NCBI GenBank assembly: GCA_028282045.1
Contig: JANQIS010000002.1
Location: forward strand, 1-15,369
DNA length: 15,369 nucleotides
Origin: Gammaproteobacteria bacterium
GTDB lineage: Bacteria; Pseudomonadota; Gammaproteobacteria; Francisellales; CACEW01
Reading direction: 5' to 3'
Each line of letters begins with the position of its first letter. Positions within the stretch are counted from its first letter, which is position 1. The notes under the pieces are model-generated. The model saw only the letters and a program-made list of their open reading frames with translations. It was not told where the DNA came from and did not search any database. The translations under genes were made by a program, and so were the position numbers. Below are positions 7,584-15,091 of this stretch, in pieces.

Positions 7584-8036
7584 ATGAATTGCCCATTTTG
7601 CGGCGCCCCTGATACCAAAGTAACAGATTCACGTGTTGTGGCTGAAACCAATCAGATCCGCCGCCGGCGCCAATGCAATCAATGTAATGAGCGTTTCACC
7701 TCTTATGAAACCATTGAAATTATGATGCCACGCGTGATCAAAAGCGATCAAAGCCGTGTCTCATTTGACCTTGAGCGTATCCGCAATGGCATGCTCAAAG
7801 CACTGGAAAAACGCCCCGTTAGCACCGAAGATATCGACGATGCCATTAATCGCATCACCCAGCGTATTCGCACCTGTGGCGAAAAAGAAATTCCTTCACA
7901 ACAAATCGGTGAGTGGGTGATGGAGGAACTGCGTGAGCTTGATGAGGTTGCTTATGTCCGCTTCGCTTCAGTATATCGCCATTTTCAAGACCTGGAGTCA
8001 TTTCACAAGGAAATTGCCAAAATGCTTAAGCGGTGA
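7584..8036 (+). CDS. nrdR: Transcriptional repressor NrdR
   Basis: NrdR represses ribonucleotide reductase operons by sensing ATP and dATP, and so adjusts dNTP supply. At 150 aa it has the family's usual length. The N-terminal zinc ribbon has C3, C6, C31 and C34, followed by an Arg-rich turn (RRRRQC) and the conserved NERFTSYE motif. The ATP-cone domain covers about residues 49-139 and contains VIKSDQSRVSFDLERIRNGM and the conserved VAYVRFASVYRHFQD segment. An AGGAAGG ribosome binding site lies just upstream of the ATG. In many gammaproteobacteria nrdR is followed by rib genes; here it converges with glyA, with only 22 bp between the stops. Confidence 0.98.
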   Translation: MNCPFCGAPDTKVTDSRVVAETNQIRRRRQCNQCNERFTSYETIEIMMPRVIKSDQSRVSFDLERIRNGMLKALEKRPVSTEDIDDAINRITQRIRTCGEKEIPSQQIGEWVMEELRELDEVAYVRFASVYRHFQDLESFHKEIAKMLKR

Positions 8037-8058
8037 GTGACTGCTATCACAACTGCCA

Positions 8059-9333
8059 CTAATCACTTTGCTTGGTATGCTCAATGTAGACCGGAAACAC
8101 CTGACATAACTTTAATACGTTAGCTTTCACCTCATCAATCACGGCCTGATCACCCATATTATCGAGCACATCACACATCCAATGCGCCAACTGCTCACAT
8201 TCGGCCACTTTAAATCCGCGGGTGGTAATAGCTGGAGTACCAATGCGCAAACCCGATGTCACAAAAGGAGAACGCTGCTCACCCGGTACGGTGTTTTTAT
8301 TCACCGTAATGTTAGCCGCATCCAGTGCCGCTTCAGCATCCTTGCCGGTAATATCCTGCGCGGTGAGGTCGATCAACAGCAAATGATTTTCGGTACCACC
8401 GGATACCACTTTGTAGCCACGCTCCTGGATTACTTTCGCTAAGGCTTTGGCATTAGCAACCACTTGTTTTTGATAGTCTTTAAACTCTGGTTGCAAGGCT
8501 TCTAAATACGCTAGTGCTTTAGCGGCAATCACATGCATTAGCGGGCCACCCTGAGTACCAGGAAACACCAACGAGTTAAACTGTTTGGTAAACTGTACAT
8601 CACGACAGGACAAAATCATGCCGCCACGCGGGCCACGTAAGGTTTTATGGGTGGTGGTGGTCACCACATCAGCCACCGGTACCGGATTAGGATAGATGCC
8701 AGCAGCCACCAGACCTGCCACATGCGCCATATCCACCACCAGATAAGCACCAATACTATCGGCAATTTCACGGAACTTCTGCCAGTCAACAACTTGTGAA
8801 TAAGCAGAAAACCCTGCAATGATCATCTTCGGTTGATGTTCTTTGGCTAAAGCAGCTACTTCGTCATAGTCAATCAGTCCAGTCTTAGCATCCACACCGT
8901 ACTGAACTGCGTTAAATAACTTGCCGGAAAAGTTTACTTTCGCACCATGGGTTAAATGCCCACCCGCACTTAAGTCCATCCCCAAAATGGTATCACCCGC
9001 TTGTAGCAACGCCAAATACACCGCTGCATTTGCTTGCGAGCCCGAGTGCGGCTGTACATTAACATATTGAGCACCAAATAGTTTTTTTGCCCGTTCAATC
9101 GCCAAATCTTCAGCGATATCAACATATTCACAACCACCATAATAGCGCTTGTGCGGATAGCCTTCGGCATACTTGTTGGTGAGCACCGAACCTTGCGCCT
9201 GCATCACTCGCAAGCTAGTGTAATTCTCTGAAGCAATTAACTCAATGTGATCTTCCTGGCGTTGTGCTTCTTGCGCTATTGCTTGGTTGAGTTGTGGGTC
9301 AAATTGGGCAAGTGAGGTGTAACAATCAAACAT
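8059..9333 (-). CDS. glyA: Serine hydroxymethyltransferase
   Basis: This PLP enzyme interconverts serine plus tetrahydrofolate with glycine plus 5,10-methylene-tetrahydrofolate. It is the main source of one-carbon units for purine, dTMP and methionine synthesis. I place the start at 9333 (424 aa; E. coli 417), because AAAGGA lies at good spacing upstream and the N terminus then aligns with the family. An ATG at 9351 would add six residues that coincide with that ribosome binding site. The N-terminal IELIASENY motif, LTNKYAEGYP, YYGGCEYVD and the PLP-lysine motif TTTTHKTLRGPRGG (K230) are intact. The downstream gene end is convergent with nrdR. Confidence 0.97.
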   Translation of the reverse strand: MFDCYTSLAQFDPQLNQAIAQEAQRQEDHIELIASENYTSLRVMQAQGSVLTNKYAEGYPHKRYYGGCEYVDIAEDLAIERAKKLFGAQYVNVQPHSGSQANAAVYLALLQAGDTILGMDLSAGGHLTHGAKVNFSGKLFNAVQYGVDAKTGLIDYDEVAALAKEHQPKMIIAGFSAYSQVVDWQKFREIADSIGAYLVVDMAHVAGLVAAGIYPNPVPVADVVTTTTHKTLRGPRGGMILSCRDVQFTKQFNSLVFPGTQGGPLMHVIAAKALAYLEALQPEFKDYQKQVVANAKALAKVIQERGYKVVSGGTENHLLLIDLTAQDITGKDAEAALDAANITVNKNTVPGEQRSPFVTSGLRIGTPAITTRGFKVAECEQLAHWMCDVLDNMGDQAVIDEVKANVLKLCQVFPVYIEHTKQSD

Positions 9334-9533
9334 GGGGCCGTCCTTTTTCATCGCAAACCTGTATTGTAGAGCCTTAGCTACCAGTATGCTATACAGTTTT
9401 GGTTGCTAAATTTAAAGACGGTTGGAAACCTTTAATAATAAGATGCTATTCTGTAGATACTGATGATACGCTATTGTGTTGACAGCAAAATAATACAAGC
9501 ACTGCGGCACCATCAACAAAAGGCATAGAAAAA

Positions 9534-9562
9534 TTGACAGATGGCATGAAAATCGGCACAAT
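9534..9562 (+). promoter_or_regulatory. Sigma70 promoter of rpsT
   Basis: A consensus -35 TTGACA (9534-9539) is followed after 17 bp by CACAAT (9557-9562, 4/6). Transcription would start near 9569, giving a leader of about 47 nt before the TTG start codon. An earlier TTGACA at 9479-9484 has no matching -10. Confidence 0.55.
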
Positions 9563-9615
9563 AGCCTCCCTTGGCACTACATACCCCAACGAATTTTGAC
9601 TTAGGAGATACTGTT

Positions 9616-9876
9616 TTGGCTAACATCAAATCAGCGAAAAAACGTGCAAGACAAGCAGAGAAACGCCGTGAGCACAATGCCAGCCGCCGTTCTATGATGC
9701 GTACTTACATTAAGAAAGTAATCGCCGCTATTGCCAGTGGTGATAAAACTGCGGCACAGGGCGCTTTTAAAACCATGGAAACGACGTTAGATCGTTTAGC
9801 CAACCATGGTTTAATCCATAAAAATAAAGCAGCACGTCATAAATCACGTTTGTCGGCACAAATTAAAGCGCTGTAA
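9616..9876 (+). CDS. rpsT: 30S ribosomal protein S20 (UUG start)
   Basis: S20 binds 16S rRNA early in 30S assembly. The protein is 86 aa (E. coli 87) and starts (M)ANIKSAKKRARQAEKR with the initiator encoded by TTG at 9616. A TTAGGAG ribosome binding site lies at 9601-9607, 8 nt upstream. An in-frame ATG at 9571 would add 15 unrelated residues, but it sits at the predicted transcription start and is not credible. E. coli rpsT also starts with UUG and is autoregulated, so the rare start is probably a conserved regulatory feature. The composition is typical: Lys/Arg/Ala-rich, with the conserved HKNKAARHKSRLSAQIKAL C terminus. It is divergent from glyA. Confidence 0.97.
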   Translation: MANIKSAKKRARQAEKRREHNASRRSMMRTYIKKVIAAIASGDKTAAQGAFKTMETTLDRLANHGLIHKNKAARHKSRLSAQIKAL

Positions 9877-9946
9877 TATTGCTTAATGAAAGAGTTTAAA
9901 GAACCAAAGCCACAAGTTAGCGGCGAATTCTGGTTTTAAGCATGGC

Positions 9947-9964
9947 TGCGCCGCAAGCGGCGCA
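9947..9964. repeat. 18-bp GC-rich palindrome downstream of rpsT
   Basis: TGCGCCGC and GCGGCGCA flank a 2-bp centre, giving a very stable hairpin (7 bp with a CAAG tetraloop). No T-run follows on either strand. It lies 70 bp after the rpsT stop and about 110 bp after the convergent elbB stop. It may define the 3' end of one or both transcripts by a U-tract-independent route, or be one copy of a dispersed repeat. The rest of 9877-10073 shows no convincing gene. Confidence 0.55.
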
Positions 9965-10073
9965 ATACCTCATGCGCGCCCACTGGAAGCTTTACCCTGG
10001 CAACTGCCGTTAAACCACTATCGAGTGTTGATGCCAGTAAATCGGATCAAGATTGGGGTCCGAATTACCCGGA

Positions 10074-10724
10074 CTAAGCCAGGCCCAACACCGCTTTGAC
10101 CAATTTACTAACCCCCTCATGCACCTGACCAATATGTTCTGCCAACATATAAGCCGGTGTACTGACCGCTTTGTGCCGGTCATCGATAACAATATCATCT
10201 GCTGCGCAATTGACGTGTTTGGCCCCTTTAGACTGGGCGATTTTAGCCATATCAGCATCATTACCAATGGTCATCTGAACACCCTGCGGATAAAAAAACG
10301 GCATCATCATCGGTGCGATACAGATAAAACCCATCGGCAATCCCATCTCAACAGCATCACGACCAAAGGCAAGAACATCTTTTTCCACCTGATAATCAGC
10401 ACCGGCCAATGCCAGGTTAAACAAATTCTTTGCCGCACCATTACCACCGGGAAAAATCAGTGCGTCATAATCTTCTAAATCAGCATTCATCAGGCTTTTT
10501 ATGTTACCGCGCATAATACGAGCTGCCTCTTGTAGTATATTACGCTCACCAGATTGCTCTGATTGATCCACATGGTTTATTACATGATGTTGATTGCGAT
10601 TAGGCGCCAAACCTTCATAAGTAGCGCCAGCTTGTTGCAATGCCAATAATGTCATGGTGGCCTCATGGATTTCTGCACCATCCAGATAACCACACCCTGC
10701 TAATACCACACCCACATGAGCCAT
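10074..10724 (-). CDS. elbB: Isoprenoid biosynthesis glyoxalase ElbB
   Basis: A 216-aa protein of the DJ-1/PfpI-like class I amidotransferase fold that matches E. coli ElbB (reported glyoxalase activity, linked historically to isoprenoid synthesis). Diagnostic motifs are the N-terminal GVVLAGCGYLDGAEIHE, the FPGGNGAAKNL loop (91-101), the nucleophile elbow GFICIAP with C135, and the C-terminal VSTPAYMLAEHI. The second half of the family signature (TIGNDADMAKIAQSKGAKHV) is also present. The ATG lies 2 bp after the stop of the upstream ppx-like gene. The ribosome binding site (AAGGGGA) lies within the last codons of that gene, so the two are probably translationally coupled. Confidence 0.95.
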   Translation of the reverse strand: MAHVGVVLAGCGYLDGAEIHEATMTLLALQQAGATYEGLAPNRNQHHVINHVDQSEQSGERNILQEAARIMRGNIKSLMNADLEDYDALIFPGGNGAAKNLFNLALAGADYQVEKDVLAFGRDAVEMGLPMGFICIAPMMMPFFYPQGVQMTIGNDADMAKIAQSKGAKHVNCAADDIVIDDRHKAVSTPAYMLAEHIGQVHEGVSKLVKAVLGLA

Positions 10725-10726
10725 AA

Positions 10727-11653
10727 TTATTCCCCTTCAATTTGCTGTATTAATTCAACCAGCATGCCCTCACGCACACCACCGTCGGCCAATCCTATTG
10801 TGTCAATTTCTAACAATTCTAGCAATGAGAGCAAAACACAAAACCCGCCGACCAGTACACGTTCACGATCAGCGCGCAACCCTGGTAATTGTAATGTTGT
10901 TACCGTGTTTTTGGCGGTAATGGTTTTTTGCAGTTGGCACAAAAAATGCTGACTTAAACCCGTACTGGTAATGCCTTGTGCCTGCATCACGCTAAACAAG
11001 CTGCGCATCGTACCACCAGAGCCCAGCACATCGACAAAGTGTGGTAAGCGTTGTACCACTGGTGTAAACAAAGTCTTAATCGCTACCAGTGCTGACTTGA
11101 TCGCTGCTGCTGATAATACTCCATCAGCAAAATATTGTGCCTGTGCTGCAGCCGAACCTATATCCACGCTATGTAAAAATTGGATGCCCTGTTGGTCGCC
11201 TACTATTAACTCCGTACTACCCCCGCCAATATCAATAAACAAATGTTGCTGATCCGGTACAGCATGTGCTGTCGCACCCAAAAATACCAAACGCGCTTCT
11301 GTTTCGCCGCTAATAATGTCAATTGGATAAGGGAAAACACGCTGGGTTGCGGCAAGAAACTCACTCCGGTTAGCAATGGAGCGCAGTGTATAGGTTCCCA
11401 CTGCACGTACCTGAGTGACCTGATGTTTGGCAAGTACGTCGGCAAACTGCACCAAAGCTTCAAGCGCTGTGGTAATTACTTGAGCAGACAAATAGCCATT
11501 AACATCAACACCACAGCGCAACCTCACTGGCATTTTAATAATTTCTACACTATGCACCTGGGCTGGGCCATGGTAAGCAAATACTTGGCAATGAAAGCTA
11601 TTGGAGCCTAAATCAATACAAGCTAAATGGATGGGTTGCTGGCCTATCACCAT
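10727..11653 (-). CDS. Ppx/GppA family phosphatase, short form
   Basis: A member of the exopolyphosphatase/guanosine pentaphosphatase family (ASKHA fold) that hydrolyses terminal phosphates of polyphosphate or pppGpp. At 308 aa it contains only the two ASKHA domains and lacks the C-terminal HD-like domains of E. coli Ppx (513 aa). The motifs are CIDLGSNSFH (phosphate 1), AVGTYTLRSIANRSEF, SGETEARLVFLG, IDIGGGSTELIVG (phosphate 2) and LGSGGTMRSLF. I see no ribosome binding site at the start, and GTG directly follows the ATG, so the exact start is open. It is divergent from trxA and probably co-transcribed with elbB. Whether polyphosphate or pppGpp is the substrate cannot be read from the sequence, so no gene symbol is given. 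Confidence 0.92.
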   Translation of the reverse strand: MVIGQQPIHLACIDLGSNSFHCQVFAYHGPAQVHSVEIIKMPVRLRCGVDVNGYLSAQVITTALEALVQFADVLAKHQVTQVRAVGTYTLRSIANRSEFLAATQRVFPYPIDIISGETEARLVFLGATAHAVPDQQHLFIDIGGGSTELIVGDQQGIQFLHSVDIGSAAAQAQYFADGVLSAAAIKSALVAIKTLFTPVVQRLPHFVDVLGSGGTMRSLFSVMQAQGITSTGLSQHFLCQLQKTITAKNTVTTLQLPGLRADRERVLVGGFCVLLSLLELLEIDTIGLADGGVREGMLVELIQQIEGE

Positions 11654-11865
11654 CTTGAATATTTCATCATATTGTATCGATAATCACCCCAAAACGGCTT
11701 CAGGTCAAGGCTAGAGGTAAACTTTACCAGACGGCACATACTCTGTAACACAACCGTTTTTGTCGATAATACAAAGCGCTATTTTGACCATCAGGATCAA
11801 GTAGCACAAGGAAATATCCAGGTTGAGGTTGCAGTCTCAAACGCACTGGCCTAAGATGCACTCAT

Positions 11866-11871
11866 TATACT
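11866..11871 (+). promoter_or_regulatory. Candidate -10 element of trxA
   Basis: TATACT (5/6) lies 20 bp upstream of the trxA ATG, with no recognisable -35 at 16-18 bp. The leader would be about 14 nt and would still contain the GGAG binding site at 11881-11884. The remaining ppx-trxA gap (11654-11865) shows no gene. Confidence 0.3.
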
Positions 11872-11891
11872 GAAGACAATGGAGTTTAAAT

Positions 11892-12218
11892 ATGGGCGAA
11901 CATGTTATTACTGGCTCTGATGAGCAATTTGAAACAGAAGTGTTGCAATCTAAGTTACCGGTGCTGGTAGATTTCTGGGCAGAATGGTGCGGCCCCTGTA
12001 AAATGATTGGGCCATTAGTTGATGAGGCAACAACAGAAAACGCCGACAAATTGAAAGTAGTCAAAATGAATGTAGACGACTGCCCTAATACCCCGGCTAA
12101 ATATGGTGTACGCGGCATCCCAACGCTATTGATCTTTAAAGATGGTGAAGTAGTTAACACCAAAGTTGGCGCTATGAGCAAGGCACAGTTACAAGCGTTT
12201 ATTGATGAATCTGTATAA
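11892..12218 (+). CDS. trxA: Thioredoxin 1
   Basis: A 108-aa cytoplasmic dithiol-disulfide oxidoreductase that reduces ribonucleotide reductase, PAPS reductase and protein disulfides. The active site WCGPC gives C33 and C36. The buried Asp lies in VLVDFWAEW, the cis-proline is P77 in RGIPT, and the family ending ALxxFIDES is present. The size equals that of E. coli TrxA (109 aa). An extra cysteine, C64 (VDDCPN), is not found at this place in E. coli. A GGAG ribosome binding site precedes the ATG by 7 nt. The order trxA then rho is the usual gammaproteobacterial one, and a strong terminator separates them. Confidence 0.98.
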   Translation: MGEHVITGSDEQFETEVLQSKLPVLVDFWAEWCGPCKMIGPLVDEATTENADKLKVVKMNVDDCPNTPAKYGVRGIPTLLIFKDGEVVNTKVGAMSKAQLQAFIDESV

Positions 12219-12246
12219 GACATTTTCTAAAAGTACATATTTTTCG

Positions 12247-12277
12247 ACCTCGCTTACCCCCTGTAGGCGAGGTTTTT
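12247..12277 (+). terminator. Intrinsic terminator after trxA
   Basis: An 11-bp stem (ACCTCGCTTAC paired with GTAGGCGAGGT, one G-U pair) with a 5-nt loop is followed by TTTTT (12273-12277). It starts 28 bp after the trxA stop. It should make trxA largely independent of rho. Confidence 0.88.
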
Positions 12278-12305
12278 CAACAGGTATAGCAATGTTGTCT
12301 TTTAT

Positions 12306-12335
12306 TTGACCTTGCGTTTTACTAAGTGCTACCAT
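12306..12335 (+). promoter_or_regulatory. Candidate rho promoter
   Basis: TTGACC (12306-12311, 5/6) and an extended -10, TGC TACCAT (12327-12335), are separated by 18 bp. This gives a leader of about 80 nt before the rho ATG. An open frame in phase with rho runs through this leader from a GTG at 12326, but it has no support as coding. Confidence 0.4.
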
Positions 12336-12421
12336 ACAATGAGTTGCAGTGGCGTTCGTCACGTCTCTGCTATTTTTACCTAACGCTGATCTTTGTACAC
12401 ATACACAGGAAAATCATCTGC

Positions 12422-13681
12422 ATGAATCTCAATGAGCTGAAGAAAAAATCCATCTCCGAATTAATGGATATTGCTGAAAATGCCGGCGTTGAAAACCCAG
12501 GCAGGATGCGCAAGCAAGAAATTATCTTTTCCATCTTAAAAGCCACTGCACGCAAAGGTGATGACATCTTTGGTGAAGGAGTATTAGAAGTGCTCTCCGA
12601 TGGCTTTGGTTTTTTACGCGCATCGGATAGTAACTATGTGGCCAACCCGGACGATATCTACGTTTCACCACAATTAATTCGCCGTCTGCAACTGCGCACC
12701 GGTGACAGCATCACCGGCAAGATCAGACCACCCAAAGACAATGAACGTTATTTTGCACTCACTAAAATTAATTCCGTCAACTTTGACCCACCGGAGCAGG
12801 CGCGCCGCAAGATTTTGTTTGAAAACTTAACCCCACTGTTCCCTGAGCAACGTCTGGTTATGGAACGTGGTACCGGTACTTCAGAAGACCTGACCTCACG
12901 GGTAATTGATTTGGCCGCGCCTACGGGTAAAGGTCAACGTGGCTTGATTGTTGCACCACCTAAAGTGGGTAAGACCATTATGCTACAGAATATTGCCGAT
13001 GCGATTGCCTATAATTATCCTGAGTGTCACTTGATCGTTTTATTGATTGATGAGCGCCCTGAAGAGGTAACCGAGATGCAGCGCTGTGTGCGAGGTGAAG
13101 TGGTCGCCAGTACTTTTGATGAGCCTGCAACGCGCCATGTACAACTGGCAGAAATCGTCATCGAAAAAGCTAAACGCTTGGTCGAGCATAAACAAGACGT
13201 GGTAATCCTGCTCGACTCTATCACCCGTCTGGCCCGTGCTTACAACACGGTAGCCCCGGCTTCAGGCAAAGTGTTAACCGGAGGTGTGGATGCCAATGCA
13301 TTGCAACGCCCCAAACGTTTTTTCGGTGCAGCTCGTAACACTGCTGAAGGCGGCAGCTTAACGATCATCGCTACTGCACTAATTGACACCGGCTCCAAGA
13401 TGGATGAAGTGATCTTTGAAGAATTTAAAGGCACCGGTAATATGGAAATTCACCTGGATCGTAAGATCGCTGAAAAACGCGTCTATCCGGCGATTAACTT
13501 CAGTAAATCAGGCACCCGCCGCGAAGAACTGCTGACCAAACCTGATGAGCTACAACGCTTGTGGATCTTGCGCAAACTGTTACATCCAATGAACGAAATC
13601 GCTGCCATGGAATTTTTAGTCGAACGCTTGCGTGATAGCAAGACCAACGATGCATTCTTCAACTCAATGAAGCGTAGTTAA
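12422..13681 (+). CDS. rho: Transcription termination factor Rho
   Basis: Rho is a hexameric RNA-dependent ATPase that terminates untranslated transcripts and limits antisense transcription. Starting at the ATG at 12422 it is 419 aa, the same length and numbering as E. coli Rho. Residues 1-47 form the N-terminal helical domain (NLNELKKKSISELMDIAE), and 48-125 form the OB-fold primary RNA site (GFGFLRA, YVSPQLIRR). Walker A is APPKVGKT with K181 and K184; position 182 is Val where E. coli has Ala. Catalytic E211 (LLIDERPEE), Walker B D265 (VILLDSITRLARAY), the Q-loop region (KVLTGGVDANAL) and the C-terminal FFNSMKRS are present. AGGA lies 10 nt upstream of the ATG. The gene is preceded by its own promoter and the trxA terminator. 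Confidence 0.98.
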   Translation: MNLNELKKKSISELMDIAENAGVENPGRMRKQEIIFSILKATARKGDDIFGEGVLEVLSDGFGFLRASDSNYVANPDDIYVSPQLIRRLQLRTGDSITGKIRPPKDNERYFALTKINSVNFDPPEQARRKILFENLTPLFPEQRLVMERGTGTSEDLTSRVIDLAAPTGKGQRGLIVAPPKVGKTIMLQNIADAIAYNYPECHLIVLLIDERPEEVTEMQRCVRGEVVASTFDEPATRHVQLAEIVIEKAKRLVEHKQDVVILLDSITRLARAYNTVAPASGKVLTGGVDANALQRPKRFFGAARNTAEGGSLTIIATALIDTGSKMDEVIFEEFKGTGNMEIHLDRKIAEKRVYPAINFSKSGTRREELLTKPDELQRLWILRKLLHPMNEIAAMEFLVERLRDSKTNDAFFNSMKRS

Positions 13682-13718
13682 AGGCGCCATATTGCTCCAT
13701 GCTAGCTCGACAATACCA

Positions 13719-15076
13719 TTAATGGTGAAACCCTTCCTGCTTCTCTGTCGACTCACCGGCAAAGTATTGTATGGCACGGCGCACATCATTCAATAGCAAA
13801 TTTGCCAGTTCCATACTCATACCTTCCTTAACCACAATGCGCATAATGGCCATATCGGTTAAGTTATCCGGCATAGTGTAAGCGGGTATTTGCCAACCGG
13901 ACATGCGCAAGCGATCCGCCAGAGCAAATACATCAAAGCTCACTTTGGCATTGTCTTTAATCCGCCACGACAAAACCGGCAAATCCCTGCCATCATGCAA
14001 CACCTCAAACGGACCCATTTTAGCCAACTCTTTGGACAGATGTTTAGCAACACTCTGGCTTGTTTGATGAATACGTCGATAACCCTCCATGCCCAAACGC
14101 AGGAAGTTATAATACTGTGCCACCACTTGATTACCAGGGCGGGAAAAATTCAAGGCAAACGTCGGCATCTCACCACCTAAATAGTTGACCTTAAAGACCA
14201 AATCATCAGGTAATGCCGCTTGATTACGCCACACCACCCAACCAACACCAGGATAAACCAAGCCATACTTATGGCCGGAAGTGTTGATTGATTGCACCAA
14301 CGGCAAGCGGAAATCCCACACTAAATCCGGCTGGATAAACGGCGCTACCATCGCGCCACTGGCGCCATCAATATGTAATGGAATATCCCAGCCGGTCTGA
14401 TCATTGATCTTCACCAGCTCATCGTGAATGGCATTAATCGGCTCATACTCACCGGTGAAGGTACTACCTAAAATCGCCACAACGCCAATGGTGTTCTCAT
14501 CACACAACTCGCGCATCTTCTGCGCTGTTAATGTGTAGCTGTTAGGCTCCATAGGCGCCAGGCGCATCTCAACATCCCAATAACGACAAAACTTCTCCCA
14601 GCAAATTTGTACATTAATACCCATCACCATATTGGGCTTATCAACCGGCTTGCCCTGGGCACGGCGCCTGTCACGCCAACGCCATTTAAATGCCATACCC
14701 GCCAACATGCAAGCTTCGCTTGAACCCGTCGTCGAACAACCAATGGTGTCGTGCCCGTCCGGCGCATGCCATAGTTTTGCCAGCATATGTACACAGCGAT
14801 TTTCAATCTCCGCAGTTTGTGGGTACTCATCCTTATCGATCATATTTTTATCGAAAGTTTCCGTCATGAGCTGCTGTGCTTCAGGCTCCATCCAGGTGGT
14901 GAAGTTGCCAAATTAAGGCGTGCATTCCCATCAAGCATCAACTGGTCATGGACCAAATCATACGCGGTACGTGATGGCATTTCTGTTTTTGGTATTTCAT
15001 ATTTGGGCACGACCTCCTGCATAGAGCGTGAACCATAAATCGGTACGATGGCTTCATTGGATTTTTTAATCGACAT
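13719..15076 (-). pseudogene. gadB: Glutamate decarboxylase, frameshifted
   Basis: GAD converts glutamate to GABA with PLP and consumes a proton, the core of glutamate-dependent acid resistance. Translation starts at the ATG at 15076 after a strong GGAGGT site. The N-terminal frame runs to LDGNARLNLAT; the rest of the enzyme, from TTWMEPEAQQL, lies in another frame. The junction is at about 14898-14905. Restoring the family's usual ATFVTTW spacing needs 4 bases (1 base restores the frame with one residue fewer). Each frame is closed by a stop on the far side of the junction, so no intact 452-454 aa product is possible without correction. Everything else is well preserved: DEYPQTAEI, GSSEACMLAG, the PLP lysine in TSGHKYGL (codon 14268-14270), and a C-terminal FHH ending like the pH-sensing His end of E. 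coli GadB. This is either a recent pseudogene or a sequence error. Confidence 0.85.
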
Positions 15077-15091
15077 ACTACATTACCTCCG

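Noticed and set aside
9353..9370. PurR operator upstream of glyA
   Set aside because: Only a GCAAAC half-site is present; the second half of the palindrome is missing.
10058..10074. Hairpin GTCCG-CGGAC at the elbB stop as terminator
   Set aside because: The stem is 5 bp and no T-run follows on the minus strand.
9953..10074. Frames on both strands between rpsT and elbB with plausible-looking peptides
   Set aside because: Several frames are open by chance in this GC-rich stretch; none has a start with a ribosome binding site or known similarity.
12326..12421. N-terminal extension of Rho, or a leader peptide in frame with rho
   Set aside because: The ATG at 12422 gives exactly the 419-aa Rho length and the conserved N terminus; the extension has no family match.
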